The notes under the pieces are model-generated. The model saw only the letters and a program-made list of their open reading frames with translations, made no database searches and had not been told where the DNA came from. A stretch of 64,000 bases of DNA from Rhizobium sp. BK376 (lineage in GTDB: Bacteria; Pseudomonadota; Alphaproteobacteria; Rhizobiales; Rhizobiaceae), in assembly GCF_004341625.1 (NCBI RefSeq), contig NZ_SLZG01000001.1:372001-436000 (forward strand), in the 5' to 3' direction. Of the stretch, positions 26,883 to 35,753 are shown piece after piece; the stretch's first letter is position 1, and each line of letters opens with the position of its first letter. The position numbers and the translations under genes are program-made.

Positions 26883-27926
26883 ATGCTTCCCAATCCGTTC
26901 GATGACAAACGGTCCGAGGTTAAGACCAAGGCGGCGATAACCTATATCCTTCTCATCACCGCGAACGTTGCGGCCTGGGCATGGGCCTGGATCGCCTTCG
27001 CGGAGCGGCCGGTCCTGCTCGGCACGGCGTTCCTTGCCTATATGTTCGGGCTGCGTCACGCATTCGATGCCGATCATATCGCCGCAATCGACAATGTCGT
27101 GCGAAAGCTGATGCAGGAGAAAAAGAGCCCCTATTCCGTCGGGTTCTTCTTTTCGCTCGGGCATTCCAGCATCGTCGTTCTCGCCTCGGTCGCAATCGCG
27201 GCGACAGCGGCGACCATGCAGAATAGACTGGGCGATTTCCACGACATCGGCGGCGTGATCGGCACGACGGTCTCGGCAGCGTTCCTGCTCGTCATCGGCC
27301 TTGCCAATCTCTTCGTCCTCAAAGGCATCTGGGCGGCCTTCAATCGCGCCCGTCGCGGTGAAAAGATCGTCGACGAGGATCTGGACATGCTTCAGGCCGG
27401 TCGCGGCCTCATCGCCCGCATCTTCCGGCCGGTGTTTCGCGTCGTCTCGCGTTCGTGGCATATGTATCCGATCGGGTTCCTGTTCGGCCTCGGCTTCGAT
27501 ACGGCGACGGAAATAGGACTGCTCGGCATATCCGCGAGCCAGGCGGCGCAGGGCGTGTCCTTCTGGACGATCCTGGTCTTTCCGGCGCTGTTTACCGCCG
27601 GCATGTCGCTCATGGATACGACGGACAGCGTATTGATGACGGGAGCCTACGGCTGGGCGCTCGTCAATCCGATCCGCAAGCTCTGGTACAATCTGACGAT
27701 AACGGCCGCCTCGGTCGTGGTTGCCGTCTTCATCGGCGGGCTGGAAGCGCTTGGGCTGATTGCCGACAAGCTTGGCCTGGAGGGCGGATTCTGGAGTTTC
27801 GTCGGCGAGATGAACGGCAACCTCGCCAATTTCGGCTACGCGGTCGTCGGCATATTCGTGGCGAGCTGGATCATCTCGACGGTGATCTATCGGTCCAGAG
27901 GCTATGACAGCTTGCAGGCCGGATAG
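26883..27926 (+). CDS. NiCoT family nickel/cobalt permease
   Basis: 347 residues, inner-membrane transporter. The signature of the family, RHAFDADHIAAIDN, lies in the second helix (about 56-69), and LGHSSIVVLAS, GFLFGLGFDTATEIGLLG and LFTAGMSLMDTTDSVLM are the other conserved segments; eight helices are expected. It takes up Ni2+ and/or Co2+ for enzymes such as urease, hydrogenase or cobalamin. Which metal cannot be read from the sequence, and no B12 riboswitch was found upstream. An AGAGG site precedes the ATG. Confidence 0.93.
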   Translation: MLPNPFDDKRSEVKTKAAITYILLITANVAAWAWAWIAFAERPVLLGTAFLAYMFGLRHAFDADHIAAIDNVVRKLMQEKKSPYSVGFFFSLGHSSIVVLASVAIAATAATMQNRLGDFHDIGGVIGTTVSAAFLLVIGLANLFVLKGIWAAFNRARRGEKIVDEDLDMLQAGRGLIARIFRPVFRVVSRSWHMYPIGFLFGLGFDTATEIGLLGISASQAAQGVSFWTILVFPALFTAGMSLMDTTDSVLMTGAYGWALVNPIRKLWYNLTITAASVVVAVFIGGLEALGLIADKLGLEGGFWSFVGEMNGNLANFGYAVVGIFVASWIISTVIYRSRGYDSLQAG

Positions 27927-27978
27927 GCTCATTCATGACGTGAGCGGCTCATCGACGGAGCTACGTGCCGCCGCAGAA

Positions 27979-28020
27979 ACGCCACCCTGCGCATTGAGCG
28001 CCCGAGGGTGGCGTCAGCTT
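27979..28020 (+). terminator. Terminator-like hairpin after the nickel/cobalt permease
   Basis: Perfect 10-bp stem (27979-27988 with 28005-28014) with a 16-nt loop, followed by CAGCTTTT; it lies 53 bases after the stop. Confidence 0.6.
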
Positions 28021-28084
28021 TTCAAGCAGTTTTATCGCTATCGTGTAACTGCCTCGTCTCAAGGCACCGATAGCTCATGAGCAA

Positions 28085-28264
28085 TCAGACCGGGCCTGGC
28101 CCAAATCCGTGCAAGCCACCCAGCAGCCAAAGAATGAGCAGCACGACAATGACCAGCCCCAAGACGCCTCCGAGGCCCCTGCCGCCATATGAGCGGTGCG
28201 CATAGTAACCACCACCGCCACCAAACAGCAGGATCAGGACAATAATCAGAAGAATCAATCCCAT
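28085..28264 (-). CDS. DUF3309-like small hydrophobic protein
   Basis: 59 residues, too short for many gene finders. It starts MGLILLIIVLILLFGGGGGY, has a Gly/Tyr-rich turn (YYAHRSYGGRG) and a second hydrophobic helix (VLGLVIVVLLILWLLGG). This two-helix layout with a Gly-rich connector matches the DUF3309 family of short alphaproteobacterial membrane peptides, often linked to stress response. AAGGA lies about ten bases upstream of the ATG. It has no near neighbour on its strand within 180 bases. Confidence 0.72.
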   Translation of the reverse strand: MGLILLIIVLILLFGGGGGYYAHRSYGGRGLGGVLGLVIVVLLILWLLGGLHGFGPGPV

Positions 28265-28453
28265 ACTGGCAGTTCCTTTCCGTCAAAACACAGGGTTGAA
28301 ACGCTGTGAGATGCTGAAAGGTTCCTGGCACAGCCGAAGAATTGCCGTTCAACCGCTAGCGTGGGACACGCCTGCCAATCGCCGCATCGATGCAAGTTTT
28401 CTGTCGTCGGGGGCCAGCCCAGACGAAGCTCACTCGTAGCCATTATCGCCATA

Positions 28454-29047
28454 TCAGGCCCCCAGGCTCGCCCTATTGAGCATCGCCCATTGCAGCAGCA
28501 TGATCGTCTTGGCATCGAATATCTCGCCGGTCTCGACCATCCGCATGGCATCCGCGAGCGGCACTTCCATCACTTCGATATCCTCATGCTCGGAGGCAAG
28601 GCCACCACCGGATGCGATACGATCCGACGTATCAACCGAGGCTGCGAAGAAGTGGACGATTTCAGTGATAGCGCCCGGAGCGGTCATGGCCTTGAAGAGG
28701 AAGCGAACGCCGCGGACGCGGTAGCCGGTTTCCTCCATCGCCTCACGGCGGATCGCCTCTTCGGGTTGTTCTCCATCGAGCAGGCCGGCCGGCACCTCGA
28801 TCATCCAGCCAGCATGGCCTTCCAGGCAGGCCGCGAGGCGAAACTGGCGGACAAGGACGACAGTCTCACGCTTGACGTCGTAGAGCAGAATGCAGGCGGC
28901 CGGCGTGCGGTGATAGATCTCCCGCCTCAGCCGATGCGTTTCGCCCTTCGAATCCCGATAGTCGATGTCGTAACTCGAAAGCTTGGTCCATTCGTTCGAC
29001 AGCGTCCTGTCGCTGACGATTTTTACGCGCGCCTTGTCCTCGGTCAT
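28454..29047 (-). CDS. Nudix hydrolase (ADP-ribose/GDP-mannose pyrophosphatase type)
   Basis: 197 residues from ATG 29047 (AGGCAGGAT just upstream). The Nudix box is clear, GLLDGEQPEEAIRREAMEET, with the catalytic REAMEE glutamates, but the spacing from the first Gly to the first Glu is one residue short of the usual G-x5-E. The flanking strand pattern (VVLVRQFR before the box and PGAITEIVHFF after) is that of the NudF/NudK group that cleaves ADP-ribose or GDP-mannose. It follows the molybdopterin oxidoreductase gene on the same strand with 52 bases between, so the two may be cotranscribed. Confidence 0.88.
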   Translation of the reverse strand: MTEDKARVKIVSDRTLSNEWTKLSSYDIDYRDSKGETHRLRREIYHRTPAACILLYDVKRETVVLVRQFRLAACLEGHAGWMIEVPAGLLDGEQPEEAIRREAMEETGYRVRGVRFLFKAMTAPGAITEIVHFFAASVDTSDRIASGGGLASEHEDIEVMEVPLADAMRMVETGEIFDAKTIMLLQWAMLNRASLGA

Positions 29048-29099
29048 ATCCTGCCTTCGCATTTGCTGTAGTCGGTGCTGCTCGCCTCCCTGCCCTGTA

Positions 29100-31223
29100 T
29101 CAGACGGCGTCGCGGCGAAGCCAGACCTTGTTGTCGTGGACGGCGGCACCGCCAAAGGGTGCAATCGGATCGGCTCCGGTCAGGATATTGATCCCCTCGC
29201 CATCCACATGCGCCTTGTTCGGCCACAGACCCTCGGCAATCAGCACGCCGGGCTTCACCTCGGTCGTGACACGCGCGTGGATGCGAAGGTCGCCGCGGGT
29301 GTTGCCGATGCGGACGAGATCGCCATGTGCGATGCCGTAACCTTCCGCATCCTGCGGATTGATCATCACTTCCGGCCGGCCTTCTTTCTGGCGGGAGGTC
29401 TTGGTCTCCGAGAAGCTCGAATTCAGGAAATTGCGCGCTGGCGAGGTGGCAAGCCGGAAAGGATGCTCCGGATCGGCAAGCTCGATCACGTCGACCTGGT
29501 CGGGGAATACGGGCAGCTCGATATGCGGGCCGAGCATACCGATCGAGGCCGGCGGACGGTTCGAGGCCGGCTGATTGACCCAGTCCGGGCGGAAATGGAA
29601 CTTGCGGTCCGCATGGGCAAAGCCGTTGAGGAAATGCGCATCCTCGAAATCCGGTTGGCGGTCGAACCATTTGTGTTCGAGGAAATGGTCGTAGTCAGGC
29701 AGGCCGCTTTTTTCGAGCATGCGATCGACCATTTCGCGGGCGGTAAAGCCGAAGCCGGGGCGATCGGCAACGCCGAGCCGCTTGGCCAGTTCCTCGATGA
29801 CGAAGAGATTGGTGCGCACGCTCAGTGGCGGTTCGACCAGCTCGGGGCCGAGCAGGATATGGCTCTGGCCACCGGCCTTGTAGATGTCGTCATGCTCGAC
29901 GAACATGGTGGCGGGTAGGACGATATCGGCCATTTCGGCCGTCTCGGTCATGAACTGCTCGTGGACGGCGACGAAGAGATCGCTCCGGGCAAAGCCGCGC
30001 TTCACCAGCCGCTGTTCGGGCGCGATATTCATCGGATTGGTGTTCTGTATCAGCATCGCCGTGACCGGGCCGCGATGACGCAGCGCCTCGGCATCGCCGG
30101 TCAGCGCGCGGCCGATCTGCGACTGGTCGATCATGCGGATATCGGGATCCTTCATCGAGCGGCCGATGACTTCCGAATTGTCCATCCGGAAGATATCGCC
30201 GTTGGAATAGAAGGCGCCGCCGCCCTCATATTGCCAGGAGCCAAGAACCGTGGCGACTGACGCAGCCGCATGCATGGCGACGGCACCGTTGCGCTGGCGG
30301 GTAAAGCCGTAGCCAAGACGGAAATAAGTCTTCCTGGTTCTGCCGATGAGACGAGCGAAGGCCTCGATTTCATCGACCGGCAGGCCGGTGATGCCGGCTG
30401 CCCATTGCGGCGTCTTCGATTTCAGATGCGCTTCGAGACCGGCGGGGTCATCGGCATATTTCGCCATATAGTCGCAGTCGGCATAGCCGTCGCGGAACGC
30501 GATGTGCATGACGGCGCAGGCAAGGGCCGCATCCGTGCCGGGCCTGACGATCAGCGCCATGTCGGCCTGCTTCATCGTCGGATTGTCGTAGACGTCGATG
30601 GCAACGATCTTTGCGCCGCGTTCCTTGCGCGACTTGATCGCGTGGGTCATCACGTTGACCTGGGTCGAGACCGCGTTGGTGCCCCAGAGCACGATGCAAT
30701 CGGTGCGGGCCATCTCGCGCGGATCAGGACCGCGCAAGGTACCGGCCGCCATCAAGAAGCCAGTGGTTGCGGGCGCGGTACAGATCGAGGAGAAGAAGCC
30801 GGAATAGCGCTTGGCATGGCGCAGGCGCTCGATCGAATCGCGCTGCACCAGGCCCATCGTGCCGGCATAAAAATAGGGCCAGACCGCCTCGCTGCCATCC
30901 TTCGCCTCGGCCTTGATGAAAGCTTCGGCGATTTCATCAAGCGCGTCGTCCCAGGAGATCTGCTGCCACTGCCCCGCCCCCTTGGTGCCTGCGCGGCGCA
31001 GCGGATGCATCAGGCGATCGGGGTGATAGAGCCGCTCCGAATAGCGGGCGACCTTGGCGCAGATGACCCCCGACGTGTAGGAGTGATCGTTGGCCCCTCG
31101 CACCCTGCCGATCCTGCCATCCTCGGTCAGGTCGACCTCGAGCGCGCAGGTCGAGGGACAGTCATGGGGACAGGCCGTGTGGCCTATTTTCGCTTTGGCG
31201 TGAATGGGGGTCGCAATGTTCAT
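29100..31223 (-). CDS. Molybdopterin-dependent oxidoreductase, DMSO-reductase superfamily
   Basis: 707 residues from ATG 31223 (MNIATPIHAKAK). An N-terminal [4Fe-4S] motif CPHDCPSTC plus the downstream Cys of GVICAK is present, followed by the bis-MGD-binding domains (VLWGTNAVSTQVN, LIQNTNPMN, ADIVLPATMFVEHDDIYKAG) and a C-terminal dinucleotide-binding barrel (LRIHARVTTEVKPGVLIAEG). There is no Tat signal, so it is cytoplasmic. Partner subunits are absent. The substrate is not identifiable. MoaD and MoaE, needed for its cofactor, are encoded 8 kb away. Confidence 0.88.
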   Translation of the reverse strand: MNIATPIHAKAKIGHTACPHDCPSTCALEVDLTEDGRIGRVRGANDHSYTSGVICAKVARYSERLYHPDRLMHPLRRAGTKGAGQWQQISWDDALDEIAEAFIKAEAKDGSEAVWPYFYAGTMGLVQRDSIERLRHAKRYSGFFSSICTAPATTGFLMAAGTLRGPDPREMARTDCIVLWGTNAVSTQVNVMTHAIKSRKERGAKIVAIDVYDNPTMKQADMALIVRPGTDAALACAVMHIAFRDGYADCDYMAKYADDPAGLEAHLKSKTPQWAAGITGLPVDEIEAFARLIGRTRKTYFRLGYGFTRQRNGAVAMHAAASVATVLGSWQYEGGGAFYSNGDIFRMDNSEVIGRSMKDPDIRMIDQSQIGRALTGDAEALRHRGPVTAMLIQNTNPMNIAPEQRLVKRGFARSDLFVAVHEQFMTETAEMADIVLPATMFVEHDDIYKAGGQSHILLGPELVEPPLSVRTNLFVIEELAKRLGVADRPGFGFTAREMVDRMLEKSGLPDYDHFLEHKWFDRQPDFEDAHFLNGFAHADRKFHFRPDWVNQPASNRPPASIGMLGPHIELPVFPDQVDVIELADPEHPFRLATSPARNFLNSSFSETKTSRQKEGRPEVMINPQDAEGYGIAHGDLVRIGNTRGDLRIHARVTTEVKPGVLIAEGLWPNKAHVDGEGINILTGADPIAPFGGAAVHDNKVWLRRDAV

Positions 31224-31304
31224 GAGACTTCTATATTTCATGCCGGGACCGGCCAAAAGACCTCAAGCGGTCCATCACAACAAATCATGCGGGCTTCACT
31301 CGAA

Positions 31305-32156
31305 ATGAACTACCGGCATATCTACCATGCGGGCAATTTCGCCGATGTGCTGAAGCACGCGATATTAGCGCGGCTCGTCCGCTACATGCAGAACAAGGAC
31401 AAAGCTTTCCGCGTGCTCGACACCCATGGCGGCATCGGGCTCTACGATCTGTCCTCCGAGGAAGCGCAAAAGACCGGAGAATGGCGCGACGGCATCGGTC
31501 GCATCATGGAAGCCGAGCTTTCGCCGCAAGTGGCCGATCTGCTGGAGCCCTATCTGTCGGCCGTCCGCGAGCTCAATCCCAATGGCGGTGTGCGCTTCTA
31601 TCCCGGTTCGCCGAAGCTTTCGCGCATGCTTTTCCGGCCGCAGGATCGCCTTTCGGCGATGGAGCTTCATCCCGAAGATTTCAACCGTCTGCACAGACTG
31701 TTCGAAGGCGACCATCATGTGCGCATCACCGAACTCGACGGCTGGCTGGCGCTCGGCGCGCATCTGCCGCCGAAGGAGAAGCGCGGCATCGTGCTGGTAG
31801 ATCCGCCTTTCGAGGAGGACGGAGAATACGAACGGCTGGTGGACGGCCTGATCAAGGGCTACCGGCGCTTCCCGGGCGGCACCTATTGCCTGTGGTATCC
31901 GCTGAAGAAGGATGCACCGATCAAGAAATTTCATGAAGCGCTGCAGGCATCCGAAATTCCGAAGACGCTCTGCGCCGAGCTTGCTGTCAGGAGCGACCGC
32001 GACACGACGGGCCTCACCGGCTCCGGCCTGATCATCGTCAATCCGCCCTTTACGCTGAAGGACGAGCTGCACGCGCTGCTGCCGGCGCTGAAGGATATGC
32101 TGGCGCAGGACCGTTTCGCCTCGCACCGCGCCTTCTGGCTGCGCGGGGAAAAATGA
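31305..32156 (+). CDS. rlmJ: 23S rRNA (adenine(2030)-N6)-methyltransferase
   Basis: 283 residues. The start MNYRHIYHAGNFADVLKH matches the conserved N-terminus of RlmJ, and this places the ATG at 31305; an ATG six codons upstream (31287) is possible and neither has a strong binding site. Catalytic DPPF of the N6-adenine methylase type lies in VLVDPPFEEDGE, and the SAM-binding part includes RVLDTHGGIGLYDL. It modifies A2030 of 23S rRNA. It is divergent from the molybdoenzyme gene. Confidence 0.92.
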   Translation: MNYRHIYHAGNFADVLKHAILARLVRYMQNKDKAFRVLDTHGGIGLYDLSSEEAQKTGEWRDGIGRIMEAELSPQVADLLEPYLSAVRELNPNGGVRFYPGSPKLSRMLFRPQDRLSAMELHPEDFNRLHRLFEGDHHVRITELDGWLALGAHLPPKEKRGIVLVDPPFEEDGEYERLVDGLIKGYRRFPGGTYCLWYPLKKDAPIKKFHEALQASEIPKTLCAELAVRSDRDTTGLTGSGLIIVNPPFTLKDELHALLPALKDMLAQDRFASHRAFWLRGEK

Positions 32157-32204
32157 TAACGCATATGCGGCCGAAGGAACGGCTGTTAGTCCAAAGGTGA
32201 TTTA

Positions 32205-32801
32205 ATGAAGCTCCTCTTTTCCTCCACCTCTCCCTTTTCCAGCAAGGTGCGGATGGCCGCCCGTTATCTCGACATCGAACTCATGGAAGTCCGCGTCGAC
32301 ACCAATGCCGGCCCAGCAATCCTCGTCGACAACAATCCGCTCGGAAAGATCCCGACGCTTCTGACGGACGATGGCATCTCGATCTTCGATAGCCGCAGCA
32401 TCACGCATTACTTCCACCGGATGAAGGGCAAGAAGCTCTACCCTTCGAAGGAGGCGAAGCGTACCGAAGCCGAGGTGTTGGAAGCCCTTTGCGATGGCGC
32501 TTGCGAATGCCTTCTCTCCATCGTCTACGAGCGGCGTCTCCGCAGCGAAGAAAAGGTGTTCCAGCCCTGGATCGACCGGCAATGGATGAAGGTCAACCGC
32601 ACGCTCAACCATCTGAGCGTCGACTATCCGAAAATCGGCAAGAAGCTGCACGGCGGCCATTTCGCGCTGGCGGCGCTGATCGGCTATCTGCAGCTGCGCT
32701 TCGAGGGTCAGTGGGAAGACCATCACGGCGAACTCATCGCCTGGGCTCGCGCCTTCGAGAAAACCTTCCCCGACTATGCGGAGTTGAAGCCGCAGGCCTA
32801 A
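32205..32801 (+). CDS. Glutathione S-transferase family protein
   Basis: 198 residues. The thioredoxin-like N-terminal domain shows STSPFSSKVRMAARYL and the cis-Pro/ESRS-like glutathione site IPTLLTDDGISIFDSRSI; a helical C-terminal domain follows (GYLQLRFEGQWEDHHGELIAW). It lies 48 bases after rlmJ. Conjugation of a xenobiotic is the family role, but the actual substrate is unknown. Start ATG at 32205 is fixed by MKLLFSS. Confidence 0.87.
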   Translation: MKLLFSSTSPFSSKVRMAARYLDIELMEVRVDTNAGPAILVDNNPLGKIPTLLTDDGISIFDSRSITHYFHRMKGKKLYPSKEAKRTEAEVLEALCDGACECLLSIVYERRLRSEEKVFQPWIDRQWMKVNRTLNHLSVDYPKIGKKLHGGHFALAALIGYLQLRFEGQWEDHHGELIAWARAFEKTFPDYAELKPQA

Positions 32802-32807
32802 ACAGGT

Positions 32808-33719
32808 TCAGCGGTTGCCGGCTTGTCGTGCCGCGTCTGCCTTGATGAAATCCACGAAGGCCCTCAGCGCCGTCGGCAATTGTCGGCGGCTCGGATAATA
32901 GAGGAAGAAGCCCGGATAATAGGGGCACCAATCCTCCAGTACGCGGATCAACTTTCCCTCAGCGATATGCGACTGCACCTGCTCTTCGAACAGATAGGCC
33001 AGCCCTGCCCCGTCGAGTGCTGCGCCCAACATGATGTCCTGATCGCCAAGCGTCAGCGGCCCCTGCACTTCGATCTCCAGTTCAATGCCGCCGCGCTCGA
33101 ACTCCCAACGGTAAAACGAACCGCCGGCAAAACGATAGCGGACACAGGAATGGCTCTTCAGATCGTGCGGCGTCAGCGGCTTTCCGTGGCGCTCGAAATG
33201 TGAGGGTGCGCCGACCACGGCAAAGCGATGACGCGGCCCGAGCGGCACCGCAATCATATCGGCCGCAATGCTTTCCCCGAAACGCACGCCGGCGTCGAAG
33301 CCGGCCGTGACGGTATCGACAAAGGCGTCGTCGATCACCACCTCGACTTCGACCGCCGGGTAGGCTTCCAGGAAACGTGAAACGACCGGCAGAAGCGTCA
33401 GCCTCGCGGCGATGCGCGACGCATTGATGCGCAGCTTGCCGTACGGCTCGCTGCGGAAATTATCCAGATCCTCCAGCGCATCCTCGATGTCGAGAAAGGC
33501 GGGACGGATGCGGTCGAACAGCCGCTCGCCCGCTTCCGTCAACCCCACGCCGCGGGTCGTACGGTTGACGAGGCGCACATCCAATCGCTCTTCGATCGCA
33601 CGCAGGGAATGGCTGAGCGCCGAAGGCGTGACGCCCAGCTCGACCGCTGCCCTGCGGAAGCTCCGGTGCTGGGCAATGGCCAGAAAGATGGCGAGGTCGC
33701 TGGATCGAACGCGTTTCAT
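32808..33719 (-). CDS. LysR family transcriptional regulator
   Basis: 303 residues. The N-terminal helix-turn-helix is canonical: SDLAIFLAIAQHRSFRRAAV, then LGVTPSALSHSLRAIEERL. The rest is the periplasmic-binding-like effector domain, with the PAVEVEVVIDD region at about 120. It is divergent from the SDR gene across a 120-base gap with dyad sequences, so the SDR is its likely target. Confidence 0.93.
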   Translation of the reverse strand: MKRVRSSDLAIFLAIAQHRSFRRAAVELGVTPSALSHSLRAIEERLDVRLVNRTTRGVGLTEAGERLFDRIRPAFLDIEDALEDLDNFRSEPYGKLRINASRIAARLTLLPVVSRFLEAYPAVEVEVVIDDAFVDTVTAGFDAGVRFGESIAADMIAVPLGPRHRFAVVGAPSHFERHGKPLTPHDLKSHSCVRYRFAGGSFYRWEFERGGIELEIEVQGPLTLGDQDIMLGAALDGAGLAYLFEEQVQSHIAEGKLIRVLEDWCPYYPGFFLYYPSRRQLPTALRAFVDFIKADAARQAGNR

Positions 33720-33770
33720 TGATGAGAAATTCTCAGCTCTTCATGGAAGAGAAAGTAGATTATCTCATCA
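33720..33770. promoter_or_regulatory. Candidate LysR operator between the LysR and SDR genes
   Basis: TGATGAGA at 33720-33727 pairs with TCTCATCA at 33763-33770; within it TGAGAAATTCTCA at 33723-33735 is a palindrome around one base. The left arm touches the LysR start codon, consistent with autoregulation and control of the SDR gene. Confidence 0.55.
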
Positions 33771-33839
33771 CGGGTCACAAGCTACCTTTCTCCTCGCAAG
33801 CAAATTCCAATCCTTGCCAACCCATTGAAGGAGAATGTC

Positions 33840-34679
33840 ATGCGTGTTTGGTTCATCACAGGCGCTTCCCGCGGTTTCGGCGCCCTCATCACCCAGGAAG
33901 CCCTCAATGCCGGTGACGCCGTCGTCGCCACGGCCCGCAATCCGGAGGGCCTTGCCGCCAAGTTTGGCAACCATGCAAACCTCTTGACCGTCGCCCTCGA
34001 CGTCACGAATGAGGAGCAGGCCAACAAGGCGGCGGAACAGGCGGTCAAGCGCTTCGGCAGGATCGATATTCTGCTCAACAATGCCGGCTTCGGCCTGCTG
34101 GGCGCGGTCGAGGAAGCCAGTGCTGCGGAGATCGAAAAGGTCTATGCGACCAACGTCTTCGGCCTTCTGAAGGTAACGCGGGCGGTCCTGCCCCATATGC
34201 GCCGCCAGCGCTCGGGCCACGTGCTCAACGTCTCCTCGATCGGCGGCTATGTCAGCTATCCCGGCTGGGGCATCTATGGTTCGACCAAGTTTGCGGTCGA
34301 GTCGCTTTCGGAAGCCCTTGCCATGGAAGTCGAAGCACTTGGCATCAAGGTGACGGTCGTCGAGCCCGGCTTCTTCCGGACGGACTTCCTCGACGACAGC
34401 TCGCTTTCCATCAGCCCGAGCTCGATCCCCGACTACAATGAAACGCCCGTCGGCGCGATGCGCGCTTTTGCGGCCGATCACAATCATGCCCAGCCGGGCG
34501 ACCCTGCCCGCTTTGCAAAGGCAATGATCACGCTCGCCCATTCCGAAAACCCGCCGCTGCGTATGCCCTTCGGCAGCGACACCGTCGCGGCGATCGAAGC
34601 CAAGAATGCAAGCGTCGCGAAAGAGCTGGCCGCCTGGCGGGAACTCGCGGTCTCCACCGACTTCCCGAAGGACGCCTAA
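33840..34679 (+). CDS. Short-chain dehydrogenase/reductase (SDR)
   Basis: 279 residues, NAD(P)-dependent oxidoreductase. The Rossmann glycine motif is TGASRGFG (about 8-15); NNAGFG and the catalytic triad Ser/Tyr/Lys (NVSSIGG, then YGSTKFAVESLSEAL) follow. AAGGAG sits six bases before the ATG at 33840. The substrate is unknown. It is divergent from a LysR regulator that probably controls it, and is followed by a strong bidirectional terminator. Confidence 0.9.
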   Translation: MRVWFITGASRGFGALITQEALNAGDAVVATARNPEGLAAKFGNHANLLTVALDVTNEEQANKAAEQAVKRFGRIDILLNNAGFGLLGAVEEASAAEIEKVYATNVFGLLKVTRAVLPHMRRQRSGHVLNVSSIGGYVSYPGWGIYGSTKFAVESLSEALAMEVEALGIKVTVVEPGFFRTDFLDDSSLSISPSSIPDYNETPVGAMRAFAADHNHAQPGDPARFAKAMITLAHSENPPLRMPFGSDTVAAIEAKNASVAKELAAWRELAVSTDFPKDA

Positions 34680-34696
34680 GACGATATCGCAAAATA

Positions 34697-34726
34697 GAAA
34701 AAGCCGGGGCGCGCGCCCCGGCTTTT
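34697..34726. terminator. Bidirectional terminator between SDR and ropB
   Basis: A GC-rich hairpin with 8-bp core (AGCCGGGG / CCCCGGCT) and A and T runs on either side. It suits both the SDR gene and the convergent ropB. Confidence 0.85.
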
Positions 34727-34749
34727 CACGATCAGCGAATGATCGAAAC

Positions 34750-35385
34750 TTAGAACTTGAGGCCGATACCGACCTTGACGCTGTTCTCGTCGTAGCCACG
34801 CGAAACGTTGCCGGAGTCGAGGTCGAAGTTCTTCTTCTGGTAGTCGGTGTAACGGTATTCAACACGAGCAGTAATGTTGTTCGTGATCATCGTTTCAGCG
34901 CCTACACCTGCGGTCCAGCCGACTGCCGTTGCGCTGTCGGAAGAAGTGGCGTCTTCAACCTTGTTCTTGCCGAGAGCAAGACCAGCCGTGCCGTACAGCA
35001 GGAAGGGGTTGAAGTCGTAGCCGAGGCGGCCGCGAACCGAGCCGTTGAACTCGTTCTTGTTCTTGTAACCGTCATGGGTGTTGTCGAGACCGGAGTAGCC
35101 GAGATCTGCTTCAACGCCGTAAACGATGTTGCTCTGTTCCCAGTTGTAGCCGGTATAGACCTGACCGCCGAAGGCGTAGCCATTGTCACCACCATGGGTG
35201 AACTTGCCCATGTTGTAGGTGCCAGCGCCACCGAGGTAGAAGCCGGCCCAGTTGGCTGGCGGAGGTGCAACGTCCTGGGCGACGGGCGGCTGCGGGACCT
35301 GTTCGACAGCGTCAGCTGCGTGAGCAGCGGTAAAGCCTGCAATAGCAAAGGTCGAGGCCATGAGGGTCACGATAAGCGTACGCAT
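34750..35385 (-). CDS. ropB: Omp25/RopB family outer-membrane protein
   Basis: 211 residues: signal peptide (cleavage after AHA, residue 23), a Pro-rich N-terminal linker (QVPQPPVAQDVAPPP) and eight predicted beta-strands, ending in Phe (VKVGIGLKF). WAGFYLGGAGTYN and VEYRYTDYQKKNF are typical of the Omp25/RopB small barrel family, whose rhizobial members support envelope stability and symbiosis. Codon use is extremely biased and the upstream 370 bases are AT-rich, both expected for an abundant protein. I use ropB by similarity to the R. leguminosarum protein. Confidence 0.88.
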   Translation of the reverse strand: MRTLIVTLMASTFAIAGFTAAHAADAVEQVPQPPVAQDVAPPPANWAGFYLGGAGTYNMGKFTHGGDNGYAFGGQVYTGYNWEQSNIVYGVEADLGYSGLDNTHDGYKNKNEFNGSVRGRLGYDFNPFLLYGTAGLALGKNKVEDATSSDSATAVGWTAGVGAETMITNNITARVEYRYTDYQKKNFDLDSGNVSRGYDENSVKVGIGLKF

Positions 35386-35753
35386 ATTCCATTCTCCTTT
35401 TCATCTCGTTTCGCCCGGCATACTGTCTCTACACCCTAAGCATCACGAGTAATCACCAGATGTCCCTCCCGGATCGAGTGTCAAATTGGCGTCCAATTGA
35501 GGAATTGGAAGAGCCAAATTATGATATCATTGTGGCACACACATGGCTGAATTTCGATGTTGCTTCATCGCAACACAGAATCTATTAACCTTAATCATCC
35601 GTAAATCCAAGAATACATAAATTTACCCAACTATTTCTAAAGCTTTACACAGAACAACAAAGGTATGCATCGAATAAGGACAGGCCTTTTCAGATGATGT
35701 ACCGGCATCCTATATGTGTGACGGTTGGGTAACGGCAGTGAAAAGGCAAGAAC
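35386..35753. promoter_or_regulatory. AT-rich intergenic region holding the ropB promoter
   Basis: 368 bases between ropB and the SDR/uvrC unit. It is clearly AT-richer than the genes, with TTAACCTTAATCAT and similar runs. It must contain the strong ropB promoter and the start of the rightward unit. I see no gene and no recognisable regulatory box. Confidence 0.45.

Noticed and set aside
31305..32126. Minus-strand open frame of 253 codons opposite rlmJ
   Set aside because: Shadow of rlmJ, which has conserved motifs.
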